Shown here: positions 26,853 to 36,484 of the stretch, piece after piece
Numbering within the stretch: position 1 is the first letter of the stretch
Layout: the number at the start of each line of letters is the position of its first letter
Origin: an uncultured Trichococcus sp.
GTDB lineage: Bacteria > Bacillota > Bacilli > Lactobacillales > Aerococcaceae
Assembly: GCF_963667775.1 (NCBI RefSeq)
Contig: NZ_OY764015.1
Span: 1,257,168-1,321,167 of the forward strand
Direction of reading: 5' to 3'
DNA: 64,000 nucleotides
Program-made: the position numbers and the translations under genes
Notes under the pieces: generated by a model
Databases searched by the model: none
Told to the model about the DNA's origin: nothing
The model's input: the letters and a program-made list of their open reading frames with translations, nothing else

Positions 26853-27683
26853 TCACCGCTCCTTTGTTCGTTCGTTCCTGTCATTTTTCTTTACACCGAT
26901 GAATGCATCTTCAACCCGATCCCAGAAATGCGTGTGACGGTAACGCGCAAAATGCACGCGCTCCTGCGCAATCCGATAGACCAGTCGTTCGATGCTTCTT
27001 TTCTTGAATGTCAAATGATCTACGGACAAAATCAGGCGATCTTCCTTGTGCGGATAGATGACGATCCATTCGTCTTTCGCGATGATCATGGGTGAGCTCA
27101 GCGTCCGATAGATGCGGTTATTCACCGAGGCCATCTCGGTCAGCTGGATAGCTTCCGTACGAGGATGGATTACAGCTCCGCCAAGCGATTTGCTGAACCC
27201 GGTCGACCCTGTAGGCGTGGAAACGCAAAGGCCATCACCACGGAACGTCTCGAACAGTTCATCCTTCACATAGATATCACAAACCATCGTTCCGTCCATT
27301 TTCTTCAAACTCGCTTCGTTCAGAGCGATGTAGCGGGTTTCTTCTTCCTCATCCGCATACTTGACGCGGACATCGAGCAACGGGTAGCTGACGCTTTCCC
27401 CTTTGTCATGCTTCAGACTTTCCACAAGTTCCGGCAGTTCATAGGTCCGCCAATCCGTATAAAAGCCAAGGTGTCCGGTATGGATTCCCACAAAACGCAC
27501 TTGGCTCAGTTGGTCTTCGTATTTATGGAAAGCCGAAAGCAAGGTGCCGTCCCCCCCGATCGATACCACTAGATTCGGATAGTCCGTGACAATTTCGATT
27601 TTTTGAGAGAGGCACATCTCTTTGAATTTCGCCGCAACGGCTAAAGTCTCTGGCGTCTGGTTATGGACCAGTGCAATTTTCAT
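26853..27683 (-). CDS. nadK: NAD kinase
   Basis: NAD kinase makes NADP from NAD. Seen: the GGDGT motif in VSIGGDGTLLSAFHKY near residues 43-58, TGHLGFYTDW near 69, the NAD-binding TPTGSTGFSKSLGGA near 143 and NRIYRTLSSPMI near 180. 276 residues. I chose the ATG at 27683 (MKIALVHNQ), with GAGAGGAG before it; an upstream in-frame ATG adds seven residues. It is 23 bases after relQ, the common Firmicutes arrangement. Confidence 0.95.
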   Translation of the reverse strand: MKIALVHNQTPETLAVAAKFKEMCLSQKIEIVTDYPNLVVSIGGDGTLLSAFHKYEDQLSQVRFVGIHTGHLGFYTDWRTYELPELVESLKHDKGESVSYPLLDVRVKYADEEEETRYIALNEASLKKMDGTMVCDIYVKDELFETFRGDGLCVSTPTGSTGFSKSLGGAVIHPRTEAIQLTEMASVNNRIYRTLSSPMIIAKDEWIVIYPHKEDRLILSVDHLTFKKRSIERLVYRIAQERVHFARYRHTHFWDRVEDAFIGVKKNDRNERTKER

Positions 27684-27706
27684 ATCCGATCTCCTCTCGA
27701 ACAATA

Positions 27707-28348
27707 TTATCGTCCATCTTCTTTTTTGTCGGAAAAATAGCGTTGCGCATCCTTGATTTCTTCGCGTATTTCCGACATCTCTTCGTCCAGACGGAAGGCG
27801 GCTTCTGCAGCGCGTATCAGACGGTCATGCAGTTCTTCCGGATATTCCCCCCGATATTTGTAGTTCAACGAATGTTCGATCGTTGCCCAAAAATTCATCG
27901 CCAAGGTCCTGATCTGAATTTCAACCAGTATTTTCTTTTCTTCATAAATGCGTTGGACCGGATATTCGATCACCATATGGTACGAGCGATAACCGCTCTC
28001 TTTTTTATGCGTAATGTAATCCCGTTCTATGATGATCTTAAAGTCTTTTCTTGCGCGCAAAAGGCGCACAACTTCGTGTATGTCCTCTACAAATTGGCAC
28101 ATGATCCGCAGGCCGGCAATATCCTGGACGTCTTGTTCCAGTCTGGTCAGATCAATGTCCCGGACTTCCGCCTTTTCCAGTATGCTTTCCTTCGTTTTGA
28201 CACGGCCAGTGATGAACTCGATGGGCGCGTGCGCATTCTCATCGCGGTATTGCTTACGGATGCCCTTCAGCTTAACTTTTAATTCCTCCACCGCTTGTTC
28301 GTACGGCGCTAAAAATGAATCCCAGTTTTCAACTTCCTTATTTTCCAT
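27707..28348 (-). CDS. relQ: Small alarmone synthetase RelQ (YjbM)
   Basis: A stand-alone (p)ppGpp synthetase of 213 residues without a hydrolase domain. Seen: DIAGLRIMCQFVEDIHEV near 76, the synthetase loop KKESGYRSYHMVIEYP near 115 and the VEIQIRTLAMNFWATIEHS signature near 140, all as in RelQ. The ATG at 28348 (MENKEVENW) has AGGGTG upstream; an in-frame ATG six codons earlier is possible. It is divergent from yjbK, as in many Bacilli. Confidence 0.94.
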   Translation of the reverse strand: MENKEVENWDSFLAPYEQAVEELKVKLKGIRKQYRDENAHAPIEFITGRVKTKESILEKAEVRDIDLTRLEQDVQDIAGLRIMCQFVEDIHEVVRLLRARKDFKIIIERDYITHKKESGYRSYHMVIEYPVQRIYEEKKILVEIQIRTLAMNFWATIEHSLNYKYRGEYPEELHDRLIRAAEAAFRLDEEMSEIREEIKDAQRYFSDKKEDGR

Positions 28349-28642
28349 AGAACGACACCCTATCATATAGTATATGCTACTTTATTTTATCACAATTATT
28401 TATGATTCTATACAATTCTTGGCGAAAAGGACCGAATTCATTTTTCTTTCAAATATAAACGTTACACTAGGTGCGCCAGCAGCCCTAACTCTTCAACTCC
28501 GCAAAACTTATGATACAATATGAATAAGATTTCGCATCGCCTGCTGGTCTGTATGCTGTTGAACTGACTGTAACGAAGGTTCGAATTTCTAAGCAGCTGT
28601 CCCGACCTAAACGAACCTCATAACCGAAAGGAAGTAATGACG

Positions 28643-29236
28643 ATGAGCCAAAATATTGAAAAAGAATTCAAAAACCTATTGAATAAAGAAGAATATGAAG
28701 CGTTAATTACTGCCTTCAACCTTGATGAAGCTGAACCGATCAAGCAAACCAACGTCTATTTCGATACGCCTGATTATAAACTGAAGGATCTGAACAGCGG
28801 GCTGCGCATCCGCATGTATGAAAACAAAGGTGAAATCACACTCAAGACGCCTATCCAGGAAAATGAAAAATTGGAAACGAACGATGATCTTACGCTCGAA
28901 GAGGCAAAAAAATTGGTCGATGCCCACCGGATGAAGGCATCGGGAAATGTAGCCGATAAACTGAAGGAATTGGGCATTGCGACAGAAGACCTCGTGATCA
29001 TCGGTCAGCTCTCGACCATCCGCTATGATTTTCCAGGGGACAAAGGCACCTACTTCTTGGATAAAAGCTTCTACCAAGATCAGATGGATTACGAATTGGA
29101 ATTCGAGTCCGATTCTTTGGAAGAAGGGGCTCTCGCGTTCCATATTTTCCTGAAGGATCACGACATCAAAGTACGTAAAGCAAAACAAAAGATCGAACGC
29201 ATGCTGGCCTACCCAAATTCGGCGGCACACCAATAG
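28643..29236 (+). CDS. yjbK: CYTH domain protein YjbK
   Basis: A triphosphate tunnel metalloenzyme-like protein of 197 residues. Seen: the CYTH signature ExExK as EKEFK at residues 5-9, YFDTPDYKLKDLNSGLRIR near 36-54, EITLKTP near 61 and YELEFES near 150. Family members hydrolyse triphosphates or bind cyclic nucleotides; the role of YjbK is not settled. The ATG at 28643 (MSQNIEKEF) is preferred over the one two codons earlier because it is spaced normally from GAAAGGAAG. It lies back to back with relQ. Confidence 0.86.
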   Translation: MSQNIEKEFKNLLNKEEYEALITAFNLDEAEPIKQTNVYFDTPDYKLKDLNSGLRIRMYENKGEITLKTPIQENEKLETNDDLTLEEAKKLVDAHRMKASGNVADKLKELGIATEDLVIIGQLSTIRYDFPGDKGTYFLDKSFYQDQMDYELEFESDSLEEGALAFHIFLKDHDIKVRKAKQKIERMLAYPNSAAHQ

Positions 29237-29264
29237 GCGGTAACCGACACCGGCCTATACAGAC

Positions 29265-29306
29265 AGACCCATTCTCCGGAAAACCGGGCAGAGAATGGGT
29301 CTTTTG
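29265..29306 (+). terminator. yjbK terminator
   Basis: AGACCCATTCTC and GAGAATGGGTCT pair across 14 bases, followed by a TTTT run. Confidence 0.85.
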
Positions 29307-29399
29307 CTTATTCCCTTCCGAAAAACAGACAAAAATGTGAATTTCATCTACATAAATCGGATTCTACGCCATACAAGATAAAAAAATCAGTCGATTTAG

Positions 29400-29428
29400 T
29401 TGCAAAAAAGTCAATTGTCTCGTAAAAT
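29400..29428 (+). promoter_or_regulatory. Probable promoter for the spxH leader
   Basis: TTGCAA (29400-29405), a 17-base spacer and TAAAAT (29423-29428). It would start a leader of about 165 bases. Confidence 0.55.
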
Positions 29429-29480
29429 ACACCTTGACAATAAATCAGATGATACTGAACAAGAGAAAATGAAGGTCGCA

Positions 29481-29552
29481 TCGAAGAATCATAACCCGTC
29501 TGCATAAGGCAGCTCTTCGAAAAGCCTTATTGCTACTTGTTTAGGCTTTTTT
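29481..29552 (+). promoter_or_regulatory. Attenuator-like leader before spxH
   Basis: Three overlapping pairings are possible: TCGAAGA (29481) with TCTTCGA (29514), which can enclose CTGC/GCAG; ATAAGGC (29504) with GCCTTAT (29524); and AAAGCCT (29521) with AGGCTTT (29543), the last followed by a T-run. The second and third exclude each other, as in an antiterminator/terminator switch. No known riboswitch class is recognised. Confidence 0.55.
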
Positions 29553-29598
29553 TTGGTAAACTAATAGTAAGCAAAAATAGGAAAGAGGGAGGAATATA

Positions 29599-30297
29599 AT
29601 GTATAGGTCAAAACAGAATACAACTGATTCTATCTCTTCTCCTCAACAGATTTTCGAACTTTATCTATTTGTTAACCCGATCGGCTACAAATGCTACCGC
29701 ACGGAACAGGAAGTTTTGAAATTCATGGGTTCGCTGGATGGTCCTAAAGTCCACTTCCGTTTCATAACGTTCCATAATTTCAATACCGTCACCCAGTATA
29801 TGAAGCGCTTAAATTTACCGGAAAAAGATTTAAACTTGCGTAATCAAATATATAGTTCAATCTATGATGCTTCTTTAGCTTATAAAGCCGCTTTGATGCA
29901 AGGCAAAAAACGCGGTCGTAATTTTTTGCTTCATCTGCAGAAATCACTTGCGGACGGCAAAACCACCTACTCAAATGAGTTGTTGGCGGAAGTCGCAGCC
30001 AAAGCCAAACTGGATGTTGATATGTTCTTTGAGGATAAAGAATCTTCTTTCGTAAAAAGCAGTTACGAAGCAGATCAGCACATCGCTCAGGAGATGAATA
30101 TCAAAACGAATCCATCACTTGTCATCTTTGATAATCTGAATTATCAATACGGCCTTTTGTTGGAGGACAACATCACTGCCGAGGTGCTTCATGAAGTAAT
30201 CAAAGATTGCTCGGTAGCCTGCGAACAGAAGAGCGCCAACATGAAAAAAACGAATATTAAGACAATCGGAAAAAACTACCTACGCATCACCCACTGA
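29599..30297 (+). CDS. spxH: DsbA-like ClpXP adaptor SpxH (YjbH)
   Basis: This protein of 232 residues belongs to the YjbH/SpxH family, which delivers Spx to ClpXP. Seen: a thioredoxin-like start ELYLFVNPIGYKCYRTEQEV near residues 20-39, then a helical insertion and a late IKTNPSLVIFDNLNYQYG near 171-188 (the cis-Pro region). The usual CxxC is reduced to GYKC: the first cysteine is replaced by Gly. The C-terminus has a Lys-rich tail. GGGAGG precedes the ATG. Its substrate spx and the adaptor gene mecA are 4 kb away. Confidence 0.82.
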   Translation: MYRSKQNTTDSISSPQQIFELYLFVNPIGYKCYRTEQEVLKFMGSLDGPKVHFRFITFHNFNTVTQYMKRLNLPEKDLNLRNQIYSSIYDASLAYKAALMQGKKRGRNFLLHLQKSLADGKTTYSNELLAEVAAKAKLDVDMFFEDKESSFVKSSYEADQHIAQEMNIKTNPSLVIFDNLNYQYGLLLEDNITAEVLHEVIKDCSVACEQKSANMKKTNIKTIGKNYLRITH

Positions 30298-30301
30298 TGC
30301 T

Positions 30302-30344
30302 AAAAAGCTTCGTGGTCCATTAGGACCACGAAGCTTTTTTCTTT
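30302..30344. terminator. Bidirectional terminator between spxH and pepF
   Basis: Perfect 17-base stem (AAAAAGCTTCGTGGTCC and complement) with an ATTA loop and T-runs on both strands. Confidence 0.92.
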
Positions 30345-30383
30345 GTTTATGACAAGTTGCTCGGAGAAAGATGCACTTTCCGA

Positions 30384-32201
30384 TTATGCCTTTTGAGCTG
30401 CGATCAATTGTTCCAGTTCTTCCAAACGTTCCTCGAACACTTTCATGGCATCCTCGATATAAGCGGACTGGGTCATATCCACGCCTGCTTTTTTCATCAC
30501 TTCAATCGGATAGTCGCTGTTCCCTGCCTTCAGATAGGAAAGATACCGCTCCAAAGCGCCTTCCTCGCCCTCAACGATGCGTTTCGCCAAAGCTGTCGCA
30601 GCCGAAAAGCCGGTAGCATATTGGTACACGTAATAATTATAGTAGAAATGCGGGATGCGTGTCCATTCGATACCGATTTCAGGATCCTTTTCGACGCTCG
30701 GCCCGTAATACTTGGCGTTCAATTCCGCATAGTAAGAAGTCATGAAATCTTGCGTCAACGGCACACCAGCCAAAGCTTGTTGATGGATGTAGTGCTCAAA
30801 TTCAGCAAATTGGGTTTGGCGGAAGATCGTTCCCTTGAAGCCGTCCAGGTAATGATTCAAAATATAGATGCGGACCTTCGGATCGGTCTGGGTCTTCAGC
30901 AAATAATCGGTCAGAATATTTTCGTTCGTTGTCGAAGCGATTTCGGCCAGAAAAATCGAATAATCGCCGTACACATAAGGCTGATTCTTCCTCGTCAAGT
31001 AGCTGTGCACGCTGTGGCCCAGTTCATGGACCAAGGTATACAGTTGATTCAACGAATCTTGCCAGTTCATCAGGATATACGGATTCGTGTCATAGGAGCC
31101 GGAAGAATAAGCTCCACTGCGTTTGCCCTCATTCTCAAGCCAATCGATCCAACGGCTGCCGAATGCTTCCTTGAGGATAGCCAAATAATCCTCGCCAAGC
31201 GGTTGAAGGCCTTTCAATGTTTCTTCAGTTGCAGCCTCGATGCTGTATTTGATCGGGGCTTCCCCTGTCAACGGTGTATACATATCGTACATATGCAGTT
31301 CCTCGACACCCAACAATTCTTTGCGCAAATCCACATAGCGATGCAACAGAGGCAGATGTTCATTGACCACACGCAGCAACGTATCGTAAACCGCTTCTGG
31401 GATGTGATTGTTCGCCAGCGCTGCCGCACGGGCGGATTCATATTTATGAACTTTGGCTTTGAAATTGTGCGCTTTCACGTTCGTGGATAAGGTAGTCGCA
31501 AACGTATTTTTCAGACCATCATACGTCTGATAGAGCGCTTTGAAAGCTCCCTCGCGCACTTCCCGATCCGGACTTTCCATCAACTTCCCATACAAACCGT
31601 GAGTCAACTGGACATCCTGGCCTTCCTCGTTCTTCACTGTCGGGAACGTCATGTCAGCGTTATTGAGAACCGAAAAAGTCTTGCTTGGCGCAGCAAAAAT
31701 TTCCCCTGCACCAGCCAACAGTTCTTCTTCTCTGGCGGACAGAACATGCTCGCGAGCAGAGGTAAGGCTATCCAATAGATGCGCATACGGCTTCAGCTTT
31801 TCGTTTTCTGCCAAGTACTTTTCCAGTTTATCCTCCGGAATCTCCATGATTTCAGGCTCGAACCAAGAGGTAGCTTCACTGACGCTCGTCAAAATCGACA
31901 AGGCTTTATCGTGCAAGTTCTGATACAGACTGTCCGCCGTATCCTGATCATTCTTCAGATGGGAATAAACATAGACCCGTTCCAATTTTTGATTGATCTT
32001 GAGGACCTCTTCAATCCCTTTCAATAGAACTTGACTGCTCGAGCCGATGGTTCCCTGCAAAGCACGCACGAAGGGAACTGCGCCCGCTAATTCATCCAAG
32101 GCTTTCTCGAAAGCTGCATCCGTCGGAAAGATTGCTGTCAAATCCCATGTGGAAGCCACGGGGACTTCCGCTCTCTTCAATTGTTTCTCTGTGTTTGTCA
32201 T
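30384..32201 (-). CDS. pepF: Oligoendopeptidase F
   Basis: An M3 zinc endopeptidase of 605 residues that in LAB degrades 7-17 residue peptides. Seen: the HExxH zinc motif in YTLVHELGHSVHSYL near residues 386-400, the third ligand Glu in FLAEIASTTNE near 415, and HIPHFYYNYYVYQYATG-type substrate motif (TRIPHFYYNYYVYQYA) near 548. AGGGGGAAAG lies before the ATG. It is followed by the terminator shared with spxH. In lactococci and other LAB pepF often lies next to coiA, as it does here. Confidence 0.95.
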   Translation of the reverse strand: MTNTEKQLKRAEVPVASTWDLTAIFPTDAAFEKALDELAGAVPFVRALQGTIGSSSQVLLKGIEEVLKINQKLERVYVYSHLKNDQDTADSLYQNLHDKALSILTSVSEATSWFEPEIMEIPEDKLEKYLAENEKLKPYAHLLDSLTSAREHVLSAREEELLAGAGEIFAAPSKTFSVLNNADMTFPTVKNEEGQDVQLTHGLYGKLMESPDREVREGAFKALYQTYDGLKNTFATTLSTNVKAHNFKAKVHKYESARAAALANNHIPEAVYDTLLRVVNEHLPLLHRYVDLRKELLGVEELHMYDMYTPLTGEAPIKYSIEAATEETLKGLQPLGEDYLAILKEAFGSRWIDWLENEGKRSGAYSSGSYDTNPYILMNWQDSLNQLYTLVHELGHSVHSYLTRKNQPYVYGDYSIFLAEIASTTNENILTDYLLKTQTDPKVRIYILNHYLDGFKGTIFRQTQFAEFEHYIHQQALAGVPLTQDFMTSYYAELNAKYYGPSVEKDPEIGIEWTRIPHFYYNYYVYQYATGFSAATALAKRIVEGEEGALERYLSYLKAGNSDYPIEVMKKAGVDMTQSAYIEDAMKVFEERLEELEQLIAAQKA

Positions 32202-32284
32202 CCACTTTCCCCCTAAAATTATTTCAATAGTATAATTTTAGCATACCTTAGGGCCGAAAGGGTACTGGCAAGAATATACAGATT

Positions 32285-33451
32285 CTAACTCAAACACGAA
32301 TGATGATCCGTTTCATTTCTGTTCAAAGGTTCGGACAGCAGGATCCATTCTTCCTTGCCTATGGCTGCGGCATGGCCATCCTCGACCAGCCGCATCATGA
32401 AATGGAGCAACGGCTCCCATAAAAGTTCCTTATCGGACTCCATCGACACCCGTATCCGGATTCTGTTCGTGCGTTTGCATGTTGACAGCCACTCGAGAAG
32501 GTGTTTTTTTGTGAGGGGCTTTGCCGTTTCTGGATTGCTGAATTCCCGGAGAAGATAGTAACGCCAAATGTATGCCGGCGTACGGATGCCTAATGTTCGG
32601 CAAGGTAATTCGAACAGGAATGCAGGCAAATGATACAGGTCCTTCCGATCGAGATAGACCGCCAGCAGAAATTTCCGATGTTCCGGGTCGGTGCGATACC
32701 GTAACAGATTGATATCCTTCGCCTGCATGTGTTTGCGTGAGGCAGTTTGCCCACAAGTTTTGGCGCCTGAATCGGACGCGCCCGGCAAAGATCCCTTTCT
32801 GTAGAGATTTTCCAGGCAAGCAAATTTGAATTCATCCAAAGGAATCAGCGTCTTCCCAAAATGGAAACGATCATCCCCGCTCGACTTGAGGTGGTGGTGG
32901 ATGGCCATTTCTTCCTTCTGGGTATCCAGAATACAGATCCAGCTTCCAAGCGCAACGGAATGATTTAGGAATTGATAGACCGCCTGCGTCATTTTGATGC
33001 TCCCCGGTTGATAATTCATCCCGCAAATCCACCATACTTCGTAGCCGAATCGCTGGTATCCCTGTGTCCGGGCCATCAGGTCGACAGGCGAAATCGGACT
33101 GCACTGGTACTCTACGGCAATTTTCTTTCCATCCCCAAAAACTAGCAGGAGATCCGGTCGTTGCTGCAACTCAGGAAGCCAACACTCCAAGGTGACTGAA
33201 ATCCCTTCACTCCGGAATTTCTCCAGAAGCAGTTGCTTCCCCTTCAGGTGGGGCAGCGTTTCGCCTTCAGAAAAAACGGCGCAATCCGATTGTTTGTGAT
33301 GGGCGAAATGAGCGATCATGATGTTTCCTTTTTTCAGCACCAACTTTCCCTTGCAGGCCGGACAATAATACTCCTCGACATTCTTGCCTTTTTGTTTTGA
33401 AGCTTGGTAAGCCTGGATCAATTCCCCGTTTGCATTTCTAGCGATCAGCAT
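32285..33451 (-). CDS. coiA: Competence protein CoiA-like
   Basis: A 388-residue protein resembling CoiA, which is needed for recombination of incoming DNA during transformation of streptococci. Seen: an N-terminal zinc-finger-like YYCPACKGKLVLKKG near 29, HFAHHKQSDC near 47 and the nuclease-like core RPDLLLVFGDGKKIAVEYQCSPIS near 96-120 (D...E-x-Q as in restriction-like folds). The ATG at 33451 (MLIARNANGE) follows AAAGGGCGG. No other competence gene is nearby, so competence of this organism cannot be claimed. Confidence 0.82.
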   Translation of the reverse strand: MLIARNANGELIQAYQASKQKGKNVEEYYCPACKGKLVLKKGNIMIAHFAHHKQSDCAVFSEGETLPHLKGKQLLLEKFRSEGISVTLECWLPELQQRPDLLLVFGDGKKIAVEYQCSPISPVDLMARTQGYQRFGYEVWWICGMNYQPGSIKMTQAVYQFLNHSVALGSWICILDTQKEEMAIHHHLKSSGDDRFHFGKTLIPLDEFKFACLENLYRKGSLPGASDSGAKTCGQTASRKHMQAKDINLLRYRTDPEHRKFLLAVYLDRKDLYHLPAFLFELPCRTLGIRTPAYIWRYYLLREFSNPETAKPLTKKHLLEWLSTCKRTNRIRIRVSMESDKELLWEPLLHFMMRLVEDGHAAAIGKEEWILLSEPLNRNETDHHSCLS

Positions 33452-33501
33452 AGGCAACCGCCCTTTCTCTCCGTTTCCCATAATATCCGCAAAAGGGAAA
33501 G

Positions 33502-33530
33502 AAAAAATCCGACCCTTTTCAGGATCGGAT
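33502..33530 (-). terminator. mecA terminator
   Basis: ATCCGATCC and GGGTCGGAT pair across a short A-rich loop on the minus strand, followed by TTTTTTC. It lies between mecA and coiA. Confidence 0.8.
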
Positions 33531-33538
33531 CAGATTAT

Positions 33539-34198
33539 TTATTTGAAGTAGTGTCGGGCTGATTCCAGTGCGTTGTCCTGGATGATCAGCTTACCGTATT
33601 CGCCCAAAATTTCAACGGCGATATCCGATTCCTCAGCAAATTCCAAGGCTTTAAAAATTTCATTGTCGATATTCGTTTGCGTCATCTCATCGATGAAATA
33701 GACAATCGCCAAGTAATATTGATTATCATGATAGTAAAGCGAAGATACGCCGCTCTCCAAAAACATCCGTTTCGCAAGCTCCAAGAAGTCGTCAAAACTC
33801 TGGAATTTGAATACGACTTCCAAAGGTGCCATATCATCTTCTTCAGATGCGGAATCCGTTTTATCACGCTCATTGAAACTCTTTGTCTGTTTTTTGATAT
33901 AATCCACTACATGCTCCAATTGATTGGAGCCATTCGCCATATCGAAGTCGTCTTCATTATTCATCCCTTTGCTGATGAACAACTCTAACCCGTTTCCATT
34001 AGGCAGCACTTGGAAAGTAATTGCATCTGATTCATGAAATTGATTATCGACATCGACTTCCTCGAGGATGCTGTAAAAAAAGCTCTCGATTTGCTTTTGA
34101 TTTCCTAATAAATCCAGAAAGGTGATGCCTCTTTCCTCCAAATCAGAATTCTCAATCAAAACGCGAATTGTGTTTTCGTTGATGTTTTCCATTTCCAT
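33539..34198 (-). CDS. mecA: Adaptor protein MecA
   Basis: MecA targets proteins such as ComK-like regulators to ClpCP. This one has 219 residues. Seen: the N-terminal MEMENINENTIRVLIENSDL substrate-binding region, an acidic linker around residue 115 (DSASEEDDMAPLEVVF) and a C-terminal Clp-binding domain with ESGVSSLYYHDNQYYLAIVY. I use the ATG at 34198, the second of two adjacent ATGs, because family members begin MEME. It lies 219 bases from spx and on the same strand. Confidence 0.93.
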   Translation of the reverse strand: MEMENINENTIRVLIENSDLEERGITFLDLLGNQKQIESFFYSILEEVDVDNQFHESDAITFQVLPNGNGLELFISKGMNNEDDFDMANGSNQLEHVVDYIKKQTKSFNERDKTDSASEEDDMAPLEVVFKFQSFDDFLELAKRMFLESGVSSLYYHDNQYYLAIVYFIDEMTQTNIDNEIFKALEFAEESDIAVEILGEYGKLIIQDNALESARHYFK

Positions 34199-34351
34199 CA
34201 TGCTTCACCCCACTTTTCTTTCCCTATTTTTCTTATACCCATTGTAAATCAAATCGCAAAAATGTAAAGACAAAAGCACAAAATCTTTCAACTTCTCATT
34301 TGTTTTCTCATCTATGCGTTGTTTTCGTAAACAATCAAAAATTTGGCATTC

Positions 34352-34390
34352 AAAAAAGACAAGCACAACCGCTTGTCCGGTGCACTTGTC
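34352..34390 (-). terminator. spx terminator
   Basis: On the minus strand GACAAGTGCAC pairs with GTGCTTGTC, followed by TTTTTT. Confidence 0.85.
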
Positions 34391-34417
34391 TGTTGATTCG
34401 TGTTTGGTTGCTTTTGA

Positions 34418-34816
34418 CTAGAAGTTTGCCAATCTTTGCGCTTTTTGTAATTCCAACGCGCGGACTTCCCTCGGCAAGAAACGACGGATTTCGTCTTCAT
34501 TGTAGCCCACCTGCAAACGTTTTTCGTCCAGAATGATCGGACGACGCAATAGGCCGGGATTATCCTCGATCAAAGTGAATAATGTATTTAAAGGTAACTC
34601 GTCTAAGTCGATGTTCAGTTCTTGGAATGCTTTGGATCGAGTGGAAATAATTTCTTCTGTGCCTTCTTCAGTCATTTTCAGGATGCTTTTGATTTCAATT
34701 TCCGTCAAAGGTTCGGAGAATATGTTCCTTTCAGTATAAGGGATGTTATTTTCTTCTAGCCATGCACGTGCCTTGCGACATGAGGTACAACTTGGGGAAG
34801 TATATAATGTTACCAT
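34418..34816 (-). CDS. spx: Transcriptional regulator Spx
   Basis: Spx binds the RNA polymerase alpha C-terminal domain and switches on the thiol-stress regulon. The ATG at 34816 gives 132 residues and the redox switch Cys10-x-x-Cys13 ([12 protein letters not shown]) exactly in the family position; the longer ORF is an artefact. Also seen: the conserved [21 protein letters not shown] near residues 91-111. AAGGAG lies before the start. ClpE, MecA and SpxH in the same window belong to the same proteolytic network. The 34817-35205 gap holds AT-rich sequence and probable promoters but no other gene. Confidence 0.96.
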   Translation of the reverse strand: MVTLYTSPSCTSCRKARAWLEENNIPYTERNIFSEPLTEIEIKSILKMTEEGTEEIISTRSKAFQELNIDLDELPLNTLFTLIEDNPGLLRRPIILDEKRLQVGYNEDEIRRFLPREVRALELQKAQRLANF

Positions 34817-35196
34817 CTCTGATCTCTCCTTTTTTGTAAGTTTTGTTTGTGAACCACTTACAACTATTATTATAAACCAATCCAGGCACAATAGCTATCC
34901 TTTTTTTAAGGATCTCTCAATTTTCCGTCACATTTACGTCACAATTGCACTTTCCATAAGTCAGTGGAAAGTTTGTGAAAAGCTTATTTAAAGGCTTTTT
35001 AGACGATTTTATCTCAAAACCGAATCTTTATAATTTATAATAAATATCGTTTGATAATTATTTTTTTCCGAATTCAGTCCATTTTTTAAAAACGCTTCCA
35101 AAAAAAATCCGAAATCATCCGACTTTGTGCATTCGAATTAAATCGTGAATACAATCCGGTTTTGCGTTATAATGAAAAGTGACGTACTTAACCTAG

Positions 35197-36198
<1,002 letters not shown>

Positions 36199-36431
36199 TA
36201 AGAAAAGCGGTACAAGCCCGTTCTGACTCGAAAGAAATTTAGGAAATCTGGCCTCGCAACGTTCCCTACGGTCACCTTATACTGGGAGTCTAAGGGATGA
36301 ATCCCTAAGACTCCCATGCAAATGAGCATCGCAGAGCGCAATGGGTCAGATTTATCTAATTTCCGAGAGGCAGGCTTGGACCGCTAGCCATTATTTTTGA
36401 TGAAGGTAAAGCTGAACGGGTTCGTCCAGCC
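36199..36431. repeat. Family III mosaic hairpin repeat, copy 2
   Basis: Outer arms AGCGGT-ACAAGCC and GGCTTG-GACCGCT enclose GAAATTTAG/CTAATTTCC and AAATCTG/CAGATTT. The outer arms differ on both sides from copy 3 (46215) yet still pair. Module IV (36250-36321) is inserted in the centre. A partial second start, AAGCTGAACGGGTTCG, lies at 36407-36423. It abuts the trpS stop codon. Confidence 0.85.
36250..36321. repeat. Module IV hairpin, copy 1
   Basis: GCCTCGCAACGTTCCC, then a stem GGGAGTCT/AGACTCCC with AA and TA bulges and GGGAT/ATCCC capped by GA. Also at 62651 and 63935. Confidence 0.85.
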
Positions 36432-36441
36432 ATAATGATGT

Positions 36442-36483
36442 AAAAGAGAAGCCCTGCAATGTTTGCGGAGCTTCTCTTTCTTT
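36442..36483. terminator. Bidirectional terminator between trpS and lplA
   Basis: AAAGAGAAGC and GCTTCTCTTT pair across about 17 bases with T-rich runs on both sides. Confidence 0.8.
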
Positions 36484-36484
36484 A

